From: Candidatus Aerophobota bacterium
GTDB lineage: Bacteria > Aerophobota > Aerophobia > Aerophobales > B47-G16
DNA length: 18,224 bases
Direction of reading: 5' to 3'
NCBI GenBank assembly: GCA_003648815.1
Contig: QMPZ01000020.1
Location: 1 to 18,224 of the forward strand
The position numbers and the translations under genes were made by a program. Position 1 is the stretch's first letter. The number at the start of each line of letters is the position of its first letter. The notes beneath the pieces are model-generated. The model was not told the DNA's origin and made no database searches. It saw nothing but the letters and a program-made list of their open reading frames with translations. Of this stretch, positions 6,822-14,738 are shown piece by piece.

Positions 6822-7955
6822 ATGAAGTTCAAGTTTTTTAGAGGAATGCTTTTTGCTCTGACAGTAGGGATTTTTTTGACCTGGGCTCTCCTGCCCGCAG
6901 GAGCGGAAAAAGGAAAGTTCCCATCAGCATCCGACAAAATAGAGGTCGCTCAGAAAGCCGAGAAGAGGACGCTAACCCTTGATGAGGCCCTTCAAAGAGC
7001 TTTGGAAAATAACTTAAGCATCAGGCAAGCTAAGCTTAACTTAGCCAATGAAAAGCTTAGCTATGAGAAGCTAAAGGCAACTGCTCTTCAGAGTGAGTCG
7101 AAGATAGATTTACAGCAGGCAGAGCTGAACTGGAGTAAGGCCCAAGATACCTTCAAAAAGAGCATTCAGCAAGTTCAAATAGATATTATGTCTCAATATA
7201 TCGGCCTTAAGGATTTAAAAAACAGACTTACCTTAGCTAAGATGAACGTTGAGCTTGCCAAAAAGGACCTTGACAGAGTCAGGGAAAAGATGAGGTTGGG
7301 AACCAGTGGCGAGCTGGATGAGCTGGCGGCCAAGATAAGCCTTTGGAACGCTCAAATCCAGTTAAATCAGGTAAGACAGGATCTTGAGAGAGCAGCCGAG
7401 AGCTTCTCCTTTGCTACGGGAATAGATAATCCTTCTCAGCTCGAACTTATAACCGAGTTTGAAAGACCTGCTTTTAACAAATCCTTGGAGGAATGTCTAA
7501 AGGAGGCTCTTGAAAAAAGGGCTGAAATTAAGTTCATCAAAAAGGAAATCGAGATAGCCGAGCTGAAGCTTCAGCAACTGAAGGCTGAGAACGCTCCCTT
7601 GTTGGACCTGGAGAAAGCTGAAAACGACCTGAAACTCGCCGAGATTTCCCTTGCTCAAGAAAGACAGAAAATTAAAGAGGAGGTTCGCCAGAAGTATTAT
7701 CAACTCGAGATGACGAAGGAAAAGCTTAAGCTTCAGGCTGACAGCCTCGAGAAGGCAAAGAAGGAATTTCAGAATGCTCAGGCACAGTTTAAGTCTGGTC
7801 TGATAACAGCTGACCAGTTAACAGATGCAGAGATTAGCTACAGACAGGCATATCTGGACCACCAGAAAGCTGTGGGAGATTGTAATGTAGCCTATCAGGA
7901 GCTTCTGCTCAGCTTAAGCGAAGAGCTAAGGTTGGGTGAGAAAGATGAAACCTAA
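6822..7955 (+). CDS. TolC-family helical protein lacking beta-barrel segments
   Basis: 377 residues with a clear signal peptide (cleavage after PAGA, about residue 28). The two-fold TolC repeat is evident: LTLDEALQRALENNLSI (from 51) and SLEECLKEALEKRAEI (from 221), each followed by long coiled-coil helices and the equatorial turns LGTSGELDEL (159-168) and KSGLITADQL (324-333). What is missing is the barrel: at about residues 88-96 and 253-262, where TolC proteins carry strand pairs, the helices join directly. The neighbouring TolC is 96 residues longer, close to the sum of the segments absent here. The frame is intact and codon use looks normal, so this is not a decayed copy. It would be a soluble or peripheral periplasmic coiled-coil protein, perhaps a spacer or decoy partner of the pump. 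GGAGAGGAGG precedes the ATG. Confidence 0.8.
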   Translation: MKFKFFRGMLFALTVGIFLTWALLPAGAEKGKFPSASDKIEVAQKAEKRTLTLDEALQRALENNLSIRQAKLNLANEKLSYEKLKATALQSESKIDLQQAELNWSKAQDTFKKSIQQVQIDIMSQYIGLKDLKNRLTLAKMNVELAKKDLDRVREKMRLGTSGELDELAAKISLWNAQIQLNQVRQDLERAAESFSFATGIDNPSQLELITEFERPAFNKSLEECLKEALEKRAEIKFIKKEIEIAELKLQQLKAENAPLLDLEKAENDLKLAEISLAQERQKIKEEVRQKYYQLEMTKEKLKLQADSLEKAKKEFQNAQAQFKSGLITADQLTDAEISYRQAYLDHQKAVGDCNVAYQELLLSLSEELRLGEKDET

Positions 7956-9357
7956 AAGGGTGGGTCAGCTTTTCCTTCTCATAGCGTTTTCCTCTTTTTT
8001 CTTTCTTAACGGTCGAAATGCGACAGCCCTGACCTTAAGGGAGGCTATAAAGATAGCCCTGGAGCGAAACTATCAAATTCTTAACTTCAAGGAGGAGCTG
8101 GAAAATGCCCGGCTGAATCTGGAGTTGACAGAGAAGAATCTTTTCGCTCCTCAGGTGGAGCTTAATCTTTCCCCTTATGGCAAACTCTGGAAAAAGGGGA
8201 TGTGGAGTTCCTTGAGCGAGCTCCAACTTACAGGAAAAATCGGATTTTCCAATGGTTCTCAGCTAAGTGCTCATTATACGGGGGACTATCGGCTTGAGGA
8301 AGGAGAATACTCCGATTATTACGGTGTTCAATTGGACCTGCCACTTTTTCAGGATGTTGAGCTGAGCAGTCCTTCTCTGCAGCTTCATGAGGTAAGGCTG
8401 TCCGTAAAAAAATCCGAGCTTGAGCTTGATCAGGCTGGGAAGGACCTTCTCATAAACGTGATCAAAAGCTTTTATCGTCTTAAGGAACTGAGGGACTCGT
8501 TGAAGGTGGCTGAGGAGAAGCTAAAGCAGAGAGAGCGAGAGGTCGAAAAACTCCTCCAACAGGTAAATTTAGGCACAGCGGGAAGGCTTGAGCTTCTCTC
8601 AGCTAAGATAAACTTAGAGAGCAGCAAAAAGGAGTTAGATGTCTTGCAAGACGAGTTTTCCTTAACCCTGGATGAATTTTGCCACTCCTTGGGATTGGAG
8701 AAGACATCTTCCCCCTTAGTTTATCCCGAGATAAAGGAGGAAAAGCTGAAGGAAAAAGCCAAAGAGCTTTTGATGAGGAAGATCACCGAGGAGGTACTTA
8801 CCAAGGATAAGGAGGTGAAAGAAGCTCGGTGGGCGGTTGAACAAGCTGAGCTTAGGCTAAGACAGAAAAGACAGGCGCTTTCTCCATCCTTTTCTGTTAG
8901 CATAGGATATAGCTCGGGAAATAAGCTGGAAGAAGATGAACTGGAGGAGTGGGAAGCTACCTTTGGTTTGACCTATAAGCTCTTCGATGGCGGACAGGGC
9001 AGGTTGAGCGAGAGGATAGTTCAAGGTCAGCTTGAGATAGCGCGAAGAAATCTGGAGAATGCAAAAAGGTCAGCTCAACTGGCCATTCTCTCAAAGAGGA
9101 ATGCATTGAGGGAAGCACTTTCTCAGCTCAGGCTGTTGGAGCTGAAGCGGGAGGAGATGCGATTTCAGGAAAAGCTGAAGGAAGAACAATTCCGGCTTAA
9201 GCTGATAAGCTCTGACCAGCTCAGGGACTTTCAAATAGAGAGGATGTCCTCTGAAAATGATTATAGGGCGGCCCTACACGAGCTGCTAATCTGTTATCTA
9301 TCCTATAGACAGGCTTTAGGAATGGACTTAGAGATTGACGAGGTGATTTCAAGATGA
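7936..9357 (+). CDS. TolC-family outer-membrane efflux protein
   Basis: 473 residues, the normal length for an outer-membrane efflux channel. A signal peptide ends near NATA/LTL. Both repeats keep barrel segments: about residues 70-140 (APQVELNLSP...YGVQLDLPLF) and about 316-352 (SPSFSVSIGYSS...TFGLTYKLFDGG), each flanked by long helices. Equatorial turns are NLGTAGRLELL and LKLISSDQL. It would form the trimeric channel through the outer membrane for the downstream MacA/MacB pump. The annotated start is GTG 7936; ATG 7945 is an equally good candidate, and both overlap the end of the upstream TolC-like gene. Its stop overlaps the next ATG (ATGA), so translation is coupled with the adaptor gene. 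Confidence 0.93.
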   Translation: MRKMKPKRVGQLFLLIAFSSFFFLNGRNATALTLREAIKIALERNYQILNFKEELENARLNLELTEKNLFAPQVELNLSPYGKLWKKGMWSSLSELQLTGKIGFSNGSQLSAHYTGDYRLEEGEYSDYYGVQLDLPLFQDVELSSPSLQLHEVRLSVKKSELELDQAGKDLLINVIKSFYRLKELRDSLKVAEEKLKQREREVEKLLQQVNLGTAGRLELLSAKINLESSKKELDVLQDEFSLTLDEFCHSLGLEKTSSPLVYPEIKEEKLKEKAKELLMRKITEEVLTKDKEVKEARWAVEQAELRLRQKRQALSPSFSVSIGYSSGNKLEEDELEEWEATFGLTYKLFDGGQGRLSERIVQGQLEIARRNLENAKRSAQLAILSKRNALREALSQLRLLELKREEMRFQEKLKEEQFRLKLISSDQLRDFQIERMSSENDYRAALHELLICYLSYRQALGMDLEIDEVISR

Positions 9358-10400
9358 AAAAAATCTTCATCTGGGCACTTGTAATTACATCAGCTGGATT
9401 ATGTCTTTACTACGGGGCTCGGACGTTTTTGTTCAAGCAGAAAAAGAGTCCATCTTTTCCTTCTCCGGAAAACATCATCACGGTAAAGAGGGGGAATATC
9501 GTGAGGACCGTCTCTGCCTTTGGCCAGGTTGTACCGAACAGGGAGGCGTCCCTGCACTTTCTGAGCAGCGGCGTTATAGAAAAAATTTACGTTGAAGAAG
9601 GAGATAAGGTGAAGAAAGGGCAGATTCTGGCAAGCCTGAACAACTCCAAGCAACGGGCTGAGCTTCTGGCGGCAAAGAACGCTTACGAGAAGGCAAAGGT
9701 GGACTCACCAAAGAGCGAGGTTGAGGAAAAAAGGTTAAACTACGAGGCCGCTTATGAGAGCTATCAGGCGACCTTTATCAAAGCTCCTTTTACCGGTGAG
9801 ATAACCGAGGTCTTAGCTCAGGAAGGTGACAGGGTCTCTTCCTCCACTCCTGTTATCTCTATGATCAATCGGGATAAGATGTTCGTGGAGGTCAATGTCG
9901 ACGAGGTGGATATCAGAGAAGTTGCCATAGGCCAGAGGGCAACTGTCAGGTTCGACGCATATCCTGACCTCGAGCTTTCTGCCAGGGTGAGTGATATTTC
10001 TCGGGTAGCCACTGTCCAGGGTGGGGTCACGGTGGTTAAGGTGACCTTAGAGCTGCTCAAGTTTGACGAAAGGATCAAACCAGGCTTTTCGGCTGAAGTA
10101 GAGATCACAGTAGCTAAGGCTCACGATGTTTTAAAGGTCCCCGTGGAGGCGATTGTGGAAAAAGATGGTAGGTATTTCGTCACCCAGGTTACCGAAGATG
10201 GTCTAAAGCCTGTTTCGGTTAAGGTGGGGATAAGCGATGAGGAGCACGTTGAGATACTATCCGGGTTAAGGGAGGGCGATAAAATTTTGGCCAACAACTA
10301 CAAGTTATTTGAAAGACTCAAAAAATCAGAAGAAAGAGGAGAAAGGAGGCTGCCGGGAACGATGCCTTTCGCTCCTCCTCGATCCTCGAGACGAAGATAA
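9354..10400 (+). CDS. MacA-like periplasmic adaptor (HlyD/RND-adaptor family)
   Basis: 348-residue membrane-fusion protein linking an inner-membrane transporter to TolC. An N-terminal membrane anchor (about 4-24) is followed by the two halves of a lipoyl domain (about 66-97, GVIEKIYVEEGDKVKKGQIL; and 143-172, KAPFTGEITEVLAQEGDRV), a beta-barrel domain and a membrane-proximal domain ending near VGISDEEHVEILSGLREGDKI. The alpha-hairpin between the lipoyl halves spans only about residues 99-140, roughly half of what I recall for E. coli MacA. The C-terminal tail is rich in Arg, Pro and Ser. The family assignment is firm; the substrate is unknown. It overlaps the tolC stop by 4 bases and is followed after 14 bases by the ATPase gene. 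Confidence 0.93.
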   Translation: MKKIFIWALVITSAGLCLYYGARTFLFKQKKSPSFPSPENIITVKRGNIVRTVSAFGQVVPNREASLHFLSSGVIEKIYVEEGDKVKKGQILASLNNSKQRAELLAAKNAYEKAKVDSPKSEVEEKRLNYEAAYESYQATFIKAPFTGEITEVLAQEGDRVSSSTPVISMINRDKMFVEVNVDEVDIREVAIGQRATVRFDAYPDLELSARVSDISRVATVQGGVTVVKVTLELLKFDERIKPGFSAEVEITVAKAHDVLKVPVEAIVEKDGRYFVTQVTEDGLKPVSVKVGISDEEHVEILSGLREGDKILANNYKLFERLKKSEERGERRLPGTMPFAPPRSSRRR

Positions 10401-10414
10401 AAAACTATAAGAAG

Positions 10415-11098
10415 ATGGAAGAAGTTTTATTTGAACTCAAGAATGTAAAGAAGGTATACAGGGTAGGTGAGGTGTATGTCCCTGCCCTGAGAGACGTTAG
10501 TCTAAAGGTCGAAAGGGGTGCCTTTATTGCCATAGTCGGCCGTTCCGGCTCGGGAAAGTCGACATTGCTCCATATTCTGGGATGCCTGGATAAACCCACG
10601 GAGGGAGATTTTTACCTCGATGGCGAGAACATCTTAGAAGCTTCTGAGAACCGTTTAGCAAGCATCAGAAACAGAAAGATTGGCTTTGTCTTTCAACAGT
10701 TTAACCTTCTTCCAAGGATGACTGCCCTGGAGAACGTGGAGACGCCCTGTATTTATGCCGGCGTAAAGAGAAGGGAACGGATAGAACGAGCAAGGAAGGT
10801 CTTGAAGAAGGTGGGGTTAGAGGAGGAAAGATTTTTCCATTATCCTTCTCAGCTCTCAGGAGGACAAAGGCAAAAGGTGGCCATCGCACGAGCTCTCATT
10901 AATGATCCAGCGATCATACTTGCCGATGAGCCAACGGGTAGCTTAGACAGTCGCAGCGGAGATGAAATTTTGAAGATATTTCAGCGGCTAAACGAGGAAG
11001 GAAGGACCATCATTCTGGTAACCCATGAGCAGTATGTAGCTGAGTATGCAGGGCGCATCATTCGCTTAAAGGATGGCTATATAGAGGATGAGAAATGA
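10415..11098 (+). CDS. ABC transporter ATP-binding protein, MacB/LolD family
   Basis: 227-residue nucleotide-binding subunit. Walker A GRSGSGKST (42-50), Q-loop at Gln94-Gln95 in FVFQQFNLLP, ABC signature LSGGQ (147-151), Walker B IILADE (167-172) and switch His204 in LVTHE are all present, so it should be ATPase-active. FQQFNLLPRMTALENVE is typical of the MacB/LolD/FtsE-like branch that powers mechanotransmission rather than solute import. In E. coli MacB this domain is fused to the permease; here it is separate, a common arrangement. The start has only a weak AAGAAG upstream. The stop overlaps the permease start (ATGA), so subunit synthesis is probably coupled. Confidence 0.96.
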   Translation: MEEVLFELKNVKKVYRVGEVYVPALRDVSLKVERGAFIAIVGRSGSGKSTLLHILGCLDKPTEGDFYLDGENILEASENRLASIRNRKIGFVFQQFNLLPRMTALENVETPCIYAGVKRRERIERARKVLKKVGLEEERFFHYPSQLSGGQRQKVAIARALINDPAIILADEPTGSLDSRSGDEILKIFQRLNEEGRTIILVTHEQYVAEYAGRIIRLKDGYIEDEK

Positions 11099-12306
11099 TC
11101 GTCGAACTGATCAAAATAGCGTTCAATAACTTGGGGTCAAATAAGCTGCGTTCCTTTCTTTCTATGCTGGGAATAATAATTGGGGTATCTGCGGTGATTG
11201 CTATAATCTCTATTGGTCAAGGAGCTACCTATCGGATCAGATCAAGGGTCTCTTCACTTGGTTCAGGGCTCATCATAGTTAGCCCTGGATTTAAGGGCGG
11301 AAAGGCGGGGAAAGTGAGCACGGAGGTGAGGGATGTCTTTTCCCTGGAACTTGCCGCCGACTTAGCTAAGGGCTCACCAGATGTTGAGGAGGTGGTTCCC
11401 TCTATTAATAGCGGAGCTCTTTTAAAGTATAAGGACAATAACTACCAGGCCCGGATGGTAGCCACCACTCCCGGCTATATCAGGGTATTAAACTGTTCCG
11501 TTGAAAGGGGAAGGTTTCTTTTAGAAAGGGACGTAGAGGGCTTCAGGAAGGTAGCTGTCATAGGACAGGGTGTAGCCAGCGAACTTTTTCCAGGAGAAGA
11601 CCCCCTGGGCAAAAAAATAATAGCTTACTTTGGAAAACGAAGACTGATCTTCGAGGTAGTGGGTGTCTTAGCACATAAGGGGCAGATGATGTTCTTTAAC
11701 TTTGATGAGCAAATCTATGTTCCCATAACCACTGTGATGAAGAGAGCAGCGGGGAAAAGGTATGTAGATTTATATCTGATTCAGGCAAAAGATGCCGACA
11801 AGGCAGAAAGTGCCGCTATGGAAGTGGAGTTTCTCCTTACCAGAAAGCTGAAGGACCCTGATCTTTTTCGCATAAGAAGCCAGGAGGAAGTCATCGAGAC
11901 CGTCAAGCAGATAACCTCTACCATGATACTTATGCTGGCAGGGATAGCGGGGATTTCTCTTGTGGTAGGTGGGATTGGCATAATGAACATCATGTTGGTC
12001 TCGGTGACGGAAAGGACAAGGGAGATAGGAATCAGGAAAGCTCTGGGAGCAAAAAGAAGTGATATATTACTACAATTTTTGATCGAAGCCTCGGTGATAA
12101 GTTTTATCGGAGGAGTGGTTGGATTGTTCCTGGGTTGGATAGTTTCAGCTGTTGTATCTCACTTTACCGGTTGGCCAATCATCATCTCCCCCCTTTCCAT
12201 CGTCCTTGCCTTTGGATTTTCTGTGGGAATAGGCCTTATCTTCGGAATTTATCCTGCCAGAAAGGCAGCTCTTCTGAATCCCGTGGAGGCATTGCGATAT
12301 GAATAG
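11095..12306 (+). CDS. ABC transporter permease, MacB/FtsX family
   Basis: 403-residue inner-membrane subunit with the MacB layout: TM1 at about 19-41 (FLSMLGIIIGVSAVIAIISI), a large periplasmic MacB_PCD domain (about 45-275), then TM2 (about 277-304), TM3 (about 325-352) and TM4 (about 364-386). The cytoplasmic motif ERTREIGIRKALGAKRSDI after TM2 and the ending PARKAALLNPVEALRYE are family signatures that contact the ATPase. With the ATPase it forms a dimeric pump that uses mechanotransmission to push periplasmic substrates (peptides, lipoproteins, macrolides or siderophores in known systems) through adaptor and TolC. The substrate here is not determinable. Overlaps the ATPase gene by 4 bases. 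Confidence 0.96.
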   Translation: MIVELIKIAFNNLGSNKLRSFLSMLGIIIGVSAVIAIISIGQGATYRIRSRVSSLGSGLIIVSPGFKGGKAGKVSTEVRDVFSLELAADLAKGSPDVEEVVPSINSGALLKYKDNNYQARMVATTPGYIRVLNCSVERGRFLLERDVEGFRKVAVIGQGVASELFPGEDPLGKKIIAYFGKRRLIFEVVGVLAHKGQMMFFNFDEQIYVPITTVMKRAAGKRYVDLYLIQAKDADKAESAAMEVEFLLTRKLKDPDLFRIRSQEEVIETVKQITSTMILMLAGIAGISLVVGGIGIMNIMLVSVTERTREIGIRKALGAKRSDILLQFLIEASVISFIGGVVGLFLGWIVSAVVSHFTGWPIIISPLSIVLAFGFSVGIGLIFGIYPARKAALLNPVEALRYE

Positions 12307-12316
12307 GGAGGAAAAA

Positions 12317-13387
12317 ATGAGGTATAAAAGGGTCTATCTACTTTTTTTGACTTTGATCACCACATGCATTGTGCTGTTTGGACTGAGGGCAGCTGAATTT
12401 CCAGCTTATGCCAATTCCTTCCGGAACACACTGGAAAGCGAAGAAGGTGCCCTTCCTGCCTTAGAGAGGGAAATTATTAAGGTTTCGGAGAGGGTAAAGC
12501 CGGCGGTGGTAAACATCAGCACCGTGCGGATAGTAGCTGACTTCTTCTTCAATCTCGTTCCCCAGGAAGGAGTAGGCTCAGGAGTAATCTTCGATCGCAG
12601 AGGATACATACTTACCAATGAACATGTAATTCATGGGGCCAAGGAGATAAGGGTCACCTTGCCCGATGGCCGAGAATTTAAAGGAGAGCTCGTAGGAGCA
12701 GATTCTATGACGGATTTAGCCGTAATAAAGATAAATGGAGAGAATCTGCCGATAGCCGAGCTTGGTGATTCGGAAAAGGTTAGGGTGGGAGAGTTCTGCA
12801 TAGCTATTGGAAATCCTTTCGGGCTGGAAAGCACGGTGACCTTTGGGGTGGTGAGTGCGACCGGCAGGTCCATCAGAACCGAGCCAGAGAAGTTGTTGGA
12901 GAACTTAATTCAGACCGATGCGGCGATTAATCCCGGAAATAGCGGAGGAGCATTGATCAATCTGAAGGGGGAGATAATTGGCATCAACACGGCGATCATT
13001 CCTTATGCCCAGGGGATAGGGTTCGCCATTCCCATTAATACAGCTAAGGTGGTTGCGGAAAGCTTGATCAAGTACGGGAGAGTGATAAGACCCTGGCTCG
13101 GCATCTATTATCTTCCTCTCACTCCGCAGGTTGCCTCCCGCCTCAGGCTTTCCGTTGAGTATGGCATTTACATAATTTCGGTAGTCCCCGGTGGACCGGC
13201 GGACAAGGCCGGTTTGATGAAGGGGGATATCATAGTAAGATTCAATGGTCAAAAGATCAGGACAGCTGAGCAGCTGAGGGATGCTCTCCTCAGAGCAGGG
13301 GTAGGGAAAAGGGTGTTTCTGACCGTTCTCAGGAAAGGGAAGATGAGATTTTTCGAGTTAACCTTAGAGGAGAGGCCACAAAGATAG
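12317..13387 (+). CDS. HtrA/DegP-family serine protease with one PDZ domain
   Basis: Periplasmic or membrane-anchored protease of about 356 residues. ATG 12317 is preferred over the in-frame ATG 12299 because GGGAGG lies 6 bases before it and the signal sequence then starts with a basic residue (MRYKRVYLLFLTLITTCIVLFG). Numbered from 12317, the catalytic triad is His103 (LTNEHVIHGA), Asp133 (DSMTDLAVIKI) and Ser209 (NPGNSGGAL). One PDZ domain follows at about 260-350 (RPWLGIYYLPLTPQVA ... GGPADKAGLMKGDIIVRFNG). With a single PDZ it resembles DegS or HhoB-like proteins more than DegP, and the hydrophobic N-terminus could be an uncleaved anchor. In a sigma/anti-sigma operon it may either cut the anti-sigma factor or clear damaged envelope proteins. 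It is the last gene of the nine-gene operon; no terminator is seen after it. Confidence 0.95.
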   Translation: MRYKRVYLLFLTLITTCIVLFGLRAAEFPAYANSFRNTLESEEGALPALEREIIKVSERVKPAVVNISTVRIVADFFFNLVPQEGVGSGVIFDRRGYILTNEHVIHGAKEIRVTLPDGREFKGELVGADSMTDLAVIKINGENLPIAELGDSEKVRVGEFCIAIGNPFGLESTVTFGVVSATGRSIRTEPEKLLENLIQTDAAINPGNSGGALINLKGEIIGINTAIIPYAQGIGFAIPINTAKVVAESLIKYGRVIRPWLGIYYLPLTPQVASRLRLSVEYGIYIISVVPGGPADKAGLMKGDIIVRFNGQKIRTAEQLRDALLRAGVGKRVFLTVLRKGKMRFFELTLEERPQR

Positions 13388-13391
13388 AAAG

Positions 13392-14438
13392 CTACCTTTT
13401 CTCGAGGTAAATTGTCCTGGTGGGGAAAGGAATCTGAATTCCCTGGGCCTGTAGCTTCTCATAGGAGAGGGAGATAAACTTATCCTGCACCTCAAGCCTC
13501 CTTTTATAGTCATTGATCCAGAAGACTACCTCAAAATTGAGGGAAAAATCAGCCATTTCTGTAAAATAGACCTGTGGCGCTGGATCTTTCAAAATTTCCT
13601 CTATTTCTTCAGCACATTTCAGGAGAGTTTGTTTGACTTTGCTGATATCCGAGCCATAGGCTACCCCTATTTTTATTCTCCTCTTAAGGCAGATTTCAGG
13701 ACGACCATAATTGATGATCTTGCTATTCATCAGGCTGCTGTTGGGAACGATGATTTCGTTTCCCTCATCAAATGACTTTATCCGGGTGGACCGCAGGCCC
13801 ACATCTATGATCTCTCCCGCCTCTCCAGTTTCAAGCTCAATGAAATCCCCTATCTTAAAGGACCCGTCGATGATGAGGGCTATTCCTCCAAATATGTTAG
13901 CTAAGGTAGTTTGTAGAGCTAAACCTATGACTATACCGGCAATTCCCAGGCTGGCCACTAAGGCGGTAACCCTCACTCCCCACAGGGCCAGAATGAATAT
14001 GACCAAAAGGATGAGCATTACGAAGTTCAATAACTTTCTGCTAAGGGCTATTAAATCCTTTTGTCTGATAGTGCCAATGACATCTTTGGCCTTGCTCAGG
14101 TATGTCTTGATGAAGAGGTTAAGGAAAAAGGCGACCAGGTAACACGAGATGATTAAAATTATGGAAACTATTATCCTGGATAAAACCCCCTTAACCAGAA
14201 CTGGTAAGGGAAGAAAGTTGATGGCTATGGCTGTGCCAGCAAGAAGAATAAGATAATATACCGGAGCGTTTATCCTGGAGAGGATTATGTCATCAAGTCG
14301 AGTAGGGGTTTTTCTTGCCCACCGGATAGCAGTGTAGGTGATGAGGCGATAAATTAGCTTTGCTCCTGCAAAGAAGATGATAAATGTAAAGGCGGCCTTA
14401 AAATAAGGATTGATTAAAACTGACCTAACAAGTTCCAT
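13392..14438 (-). CDS. MscS-family small-conductance mechanosensitive channel
   Basis: 348-residue inner-membrane channel that releases solutes under hypo-osmotic stress. Hydrophobic segments fall at about 13-33, 59-77, 84-111 and 136-157, followed by the pore-lining helix at about 160-187 (VASLGIAGIVIGLALQTTLANIFGGIALI) with small-residue packing typical of MscS TM3. The beta domain (GSFKIGDFIELETGEAGEIIDVGLRSTRI) and NEIIVPNSSLMNSKIINYG are strongly conserved, and a C-terminal alpha/beta domain completes it. It has one or two more transmembrane helices than E. coli MscS, as in many YkuT/YnaI-like members. AAAAGGA lies about 8 bases before the ATG. It converges on htrA with only 4 bases between the stop codons, so the two transcripts probably overlap at their 3' ends. 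Confidence 0.95.
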   Translation of the reverse strand: MELVRSVLINPYFKAAFTFIIFFAGAKLIYRLITYTAIRWARKTPTRLDDIILSRINAPVYYLILLAGTAIAINFLPLPVLVKGVLSRIIVSIILIISCYLVAFFLNLFIKTYLSKAKDVIGTIRQKDLIALSRKLLNFVMLILLVIFILALWGVRVTALVASLGIAGIVIGLALQTTLANIFGGIALIIDGSFKIGDFIELETGEAGEIIDVGLRSTRIKSFDEGNEIIVPNSSLMNSKIINYGRPEICLKRRIKIGVAYGSDISKVKQTLLKCAEEIEEILKDPAPQVYFTEMADFSLNFEVVFWINDYKRRLEVQDKFISLSYEKLQAQGIQIPFPTRTIYLEKR

Positions 14439-14546
14439 GGCGGTTGTCCTTTTAATGAATAAACTGTAGCTACAAAGCTTGTCTTGCTATATATAGTGGA
14501 AAATTTTTGACCAGGGTCGAGTGCTAAATATATTTAGCTGGTAACT

Positions 14547-14575
14547 ATTATACAAGTTTCTTTTATCTTATGCAA
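14547..14575 (-). promoter_or_regulatory. sigma70-type promoter for mscS
   Basis: On the minus strand TTGCAT (14575-14570), 17-base spacer, TATAAT (14552-14547, perfect -10). A start near 14540 gives a leader of about 100 bases. The 16-bp palindrome 14523-14538 lies just downstream of this start. Confidence 0.65.
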
Positions 14576-14622
14576 ATAGAGGTGAGGTTAAGGTTTTACC
14601 TGTGGGTAACTTCGATTTCAAC

Positions 14623-14651
14623 TTGAAAGATTTGATAAAATTTGGCATAAT
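14623..14651 (+). promoter_or_regulatory. sigma70-type promoter for the MpsC-family gene
   Basis: TTGAAA (14623-14628), 17-base spacer, CATAAT (14646-14651). Start expected near 14658, giving a leader of about 80 bases before the ATG at 14739. Confidence 0.55.
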
Positions 14652-14738
14652 AATATCGATGTTGTGAGTTTGCTCGCAGTATCTGATTTTTCTCAATTGA
14701 GTGCTATCTCATTGCATTTTTAAAACAAAAGTGATAAA

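Larger units (their letters stand above)
14439..14738. promoter_or_regulatory. 300-base divergent control region between mscS and the MpsC-family gene
   Basis: Non-coding, AT-rich. It holds the two promoters listed separately and four perfect palindromes: TGTAGCTACA (14465-14474), CTATATATAG (14487-14496), GCTAAATATATTTAGC (14523-14538) and CTCAATTGAG (14692-14701). The first three fall in the mscS leader or at its predicted start site; the last is in the leader of the plus-strand gene. No ORF of note is seen. Confidence 0.6.

Noticed and set aside
6822..7955. Reading the short TolC-like gene as a pseudogene
   Set aside because: It has an uninterrupted frame, signal peptide, strong ribosome binding site and two matched deletions at equivalent repeat positions, which random decay would not give.
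12905..13252. 115-codon open frame on the minus strand
   Set aside because: Antisense to the htrA catalytic and PDZ region, no upstream signals.
13385..13420. Possible terminator between htrA and mscS
   Set aside because: Only a weak 5-bp TACCT/AGGTA stem inside the mscS coding end, with no suitable U-run.
13711..14142. 143-codon open frame on the plus strand
   Set aside because: Antisense to mscS, whose protein is clearly real; the composition is that of a shadow frame.
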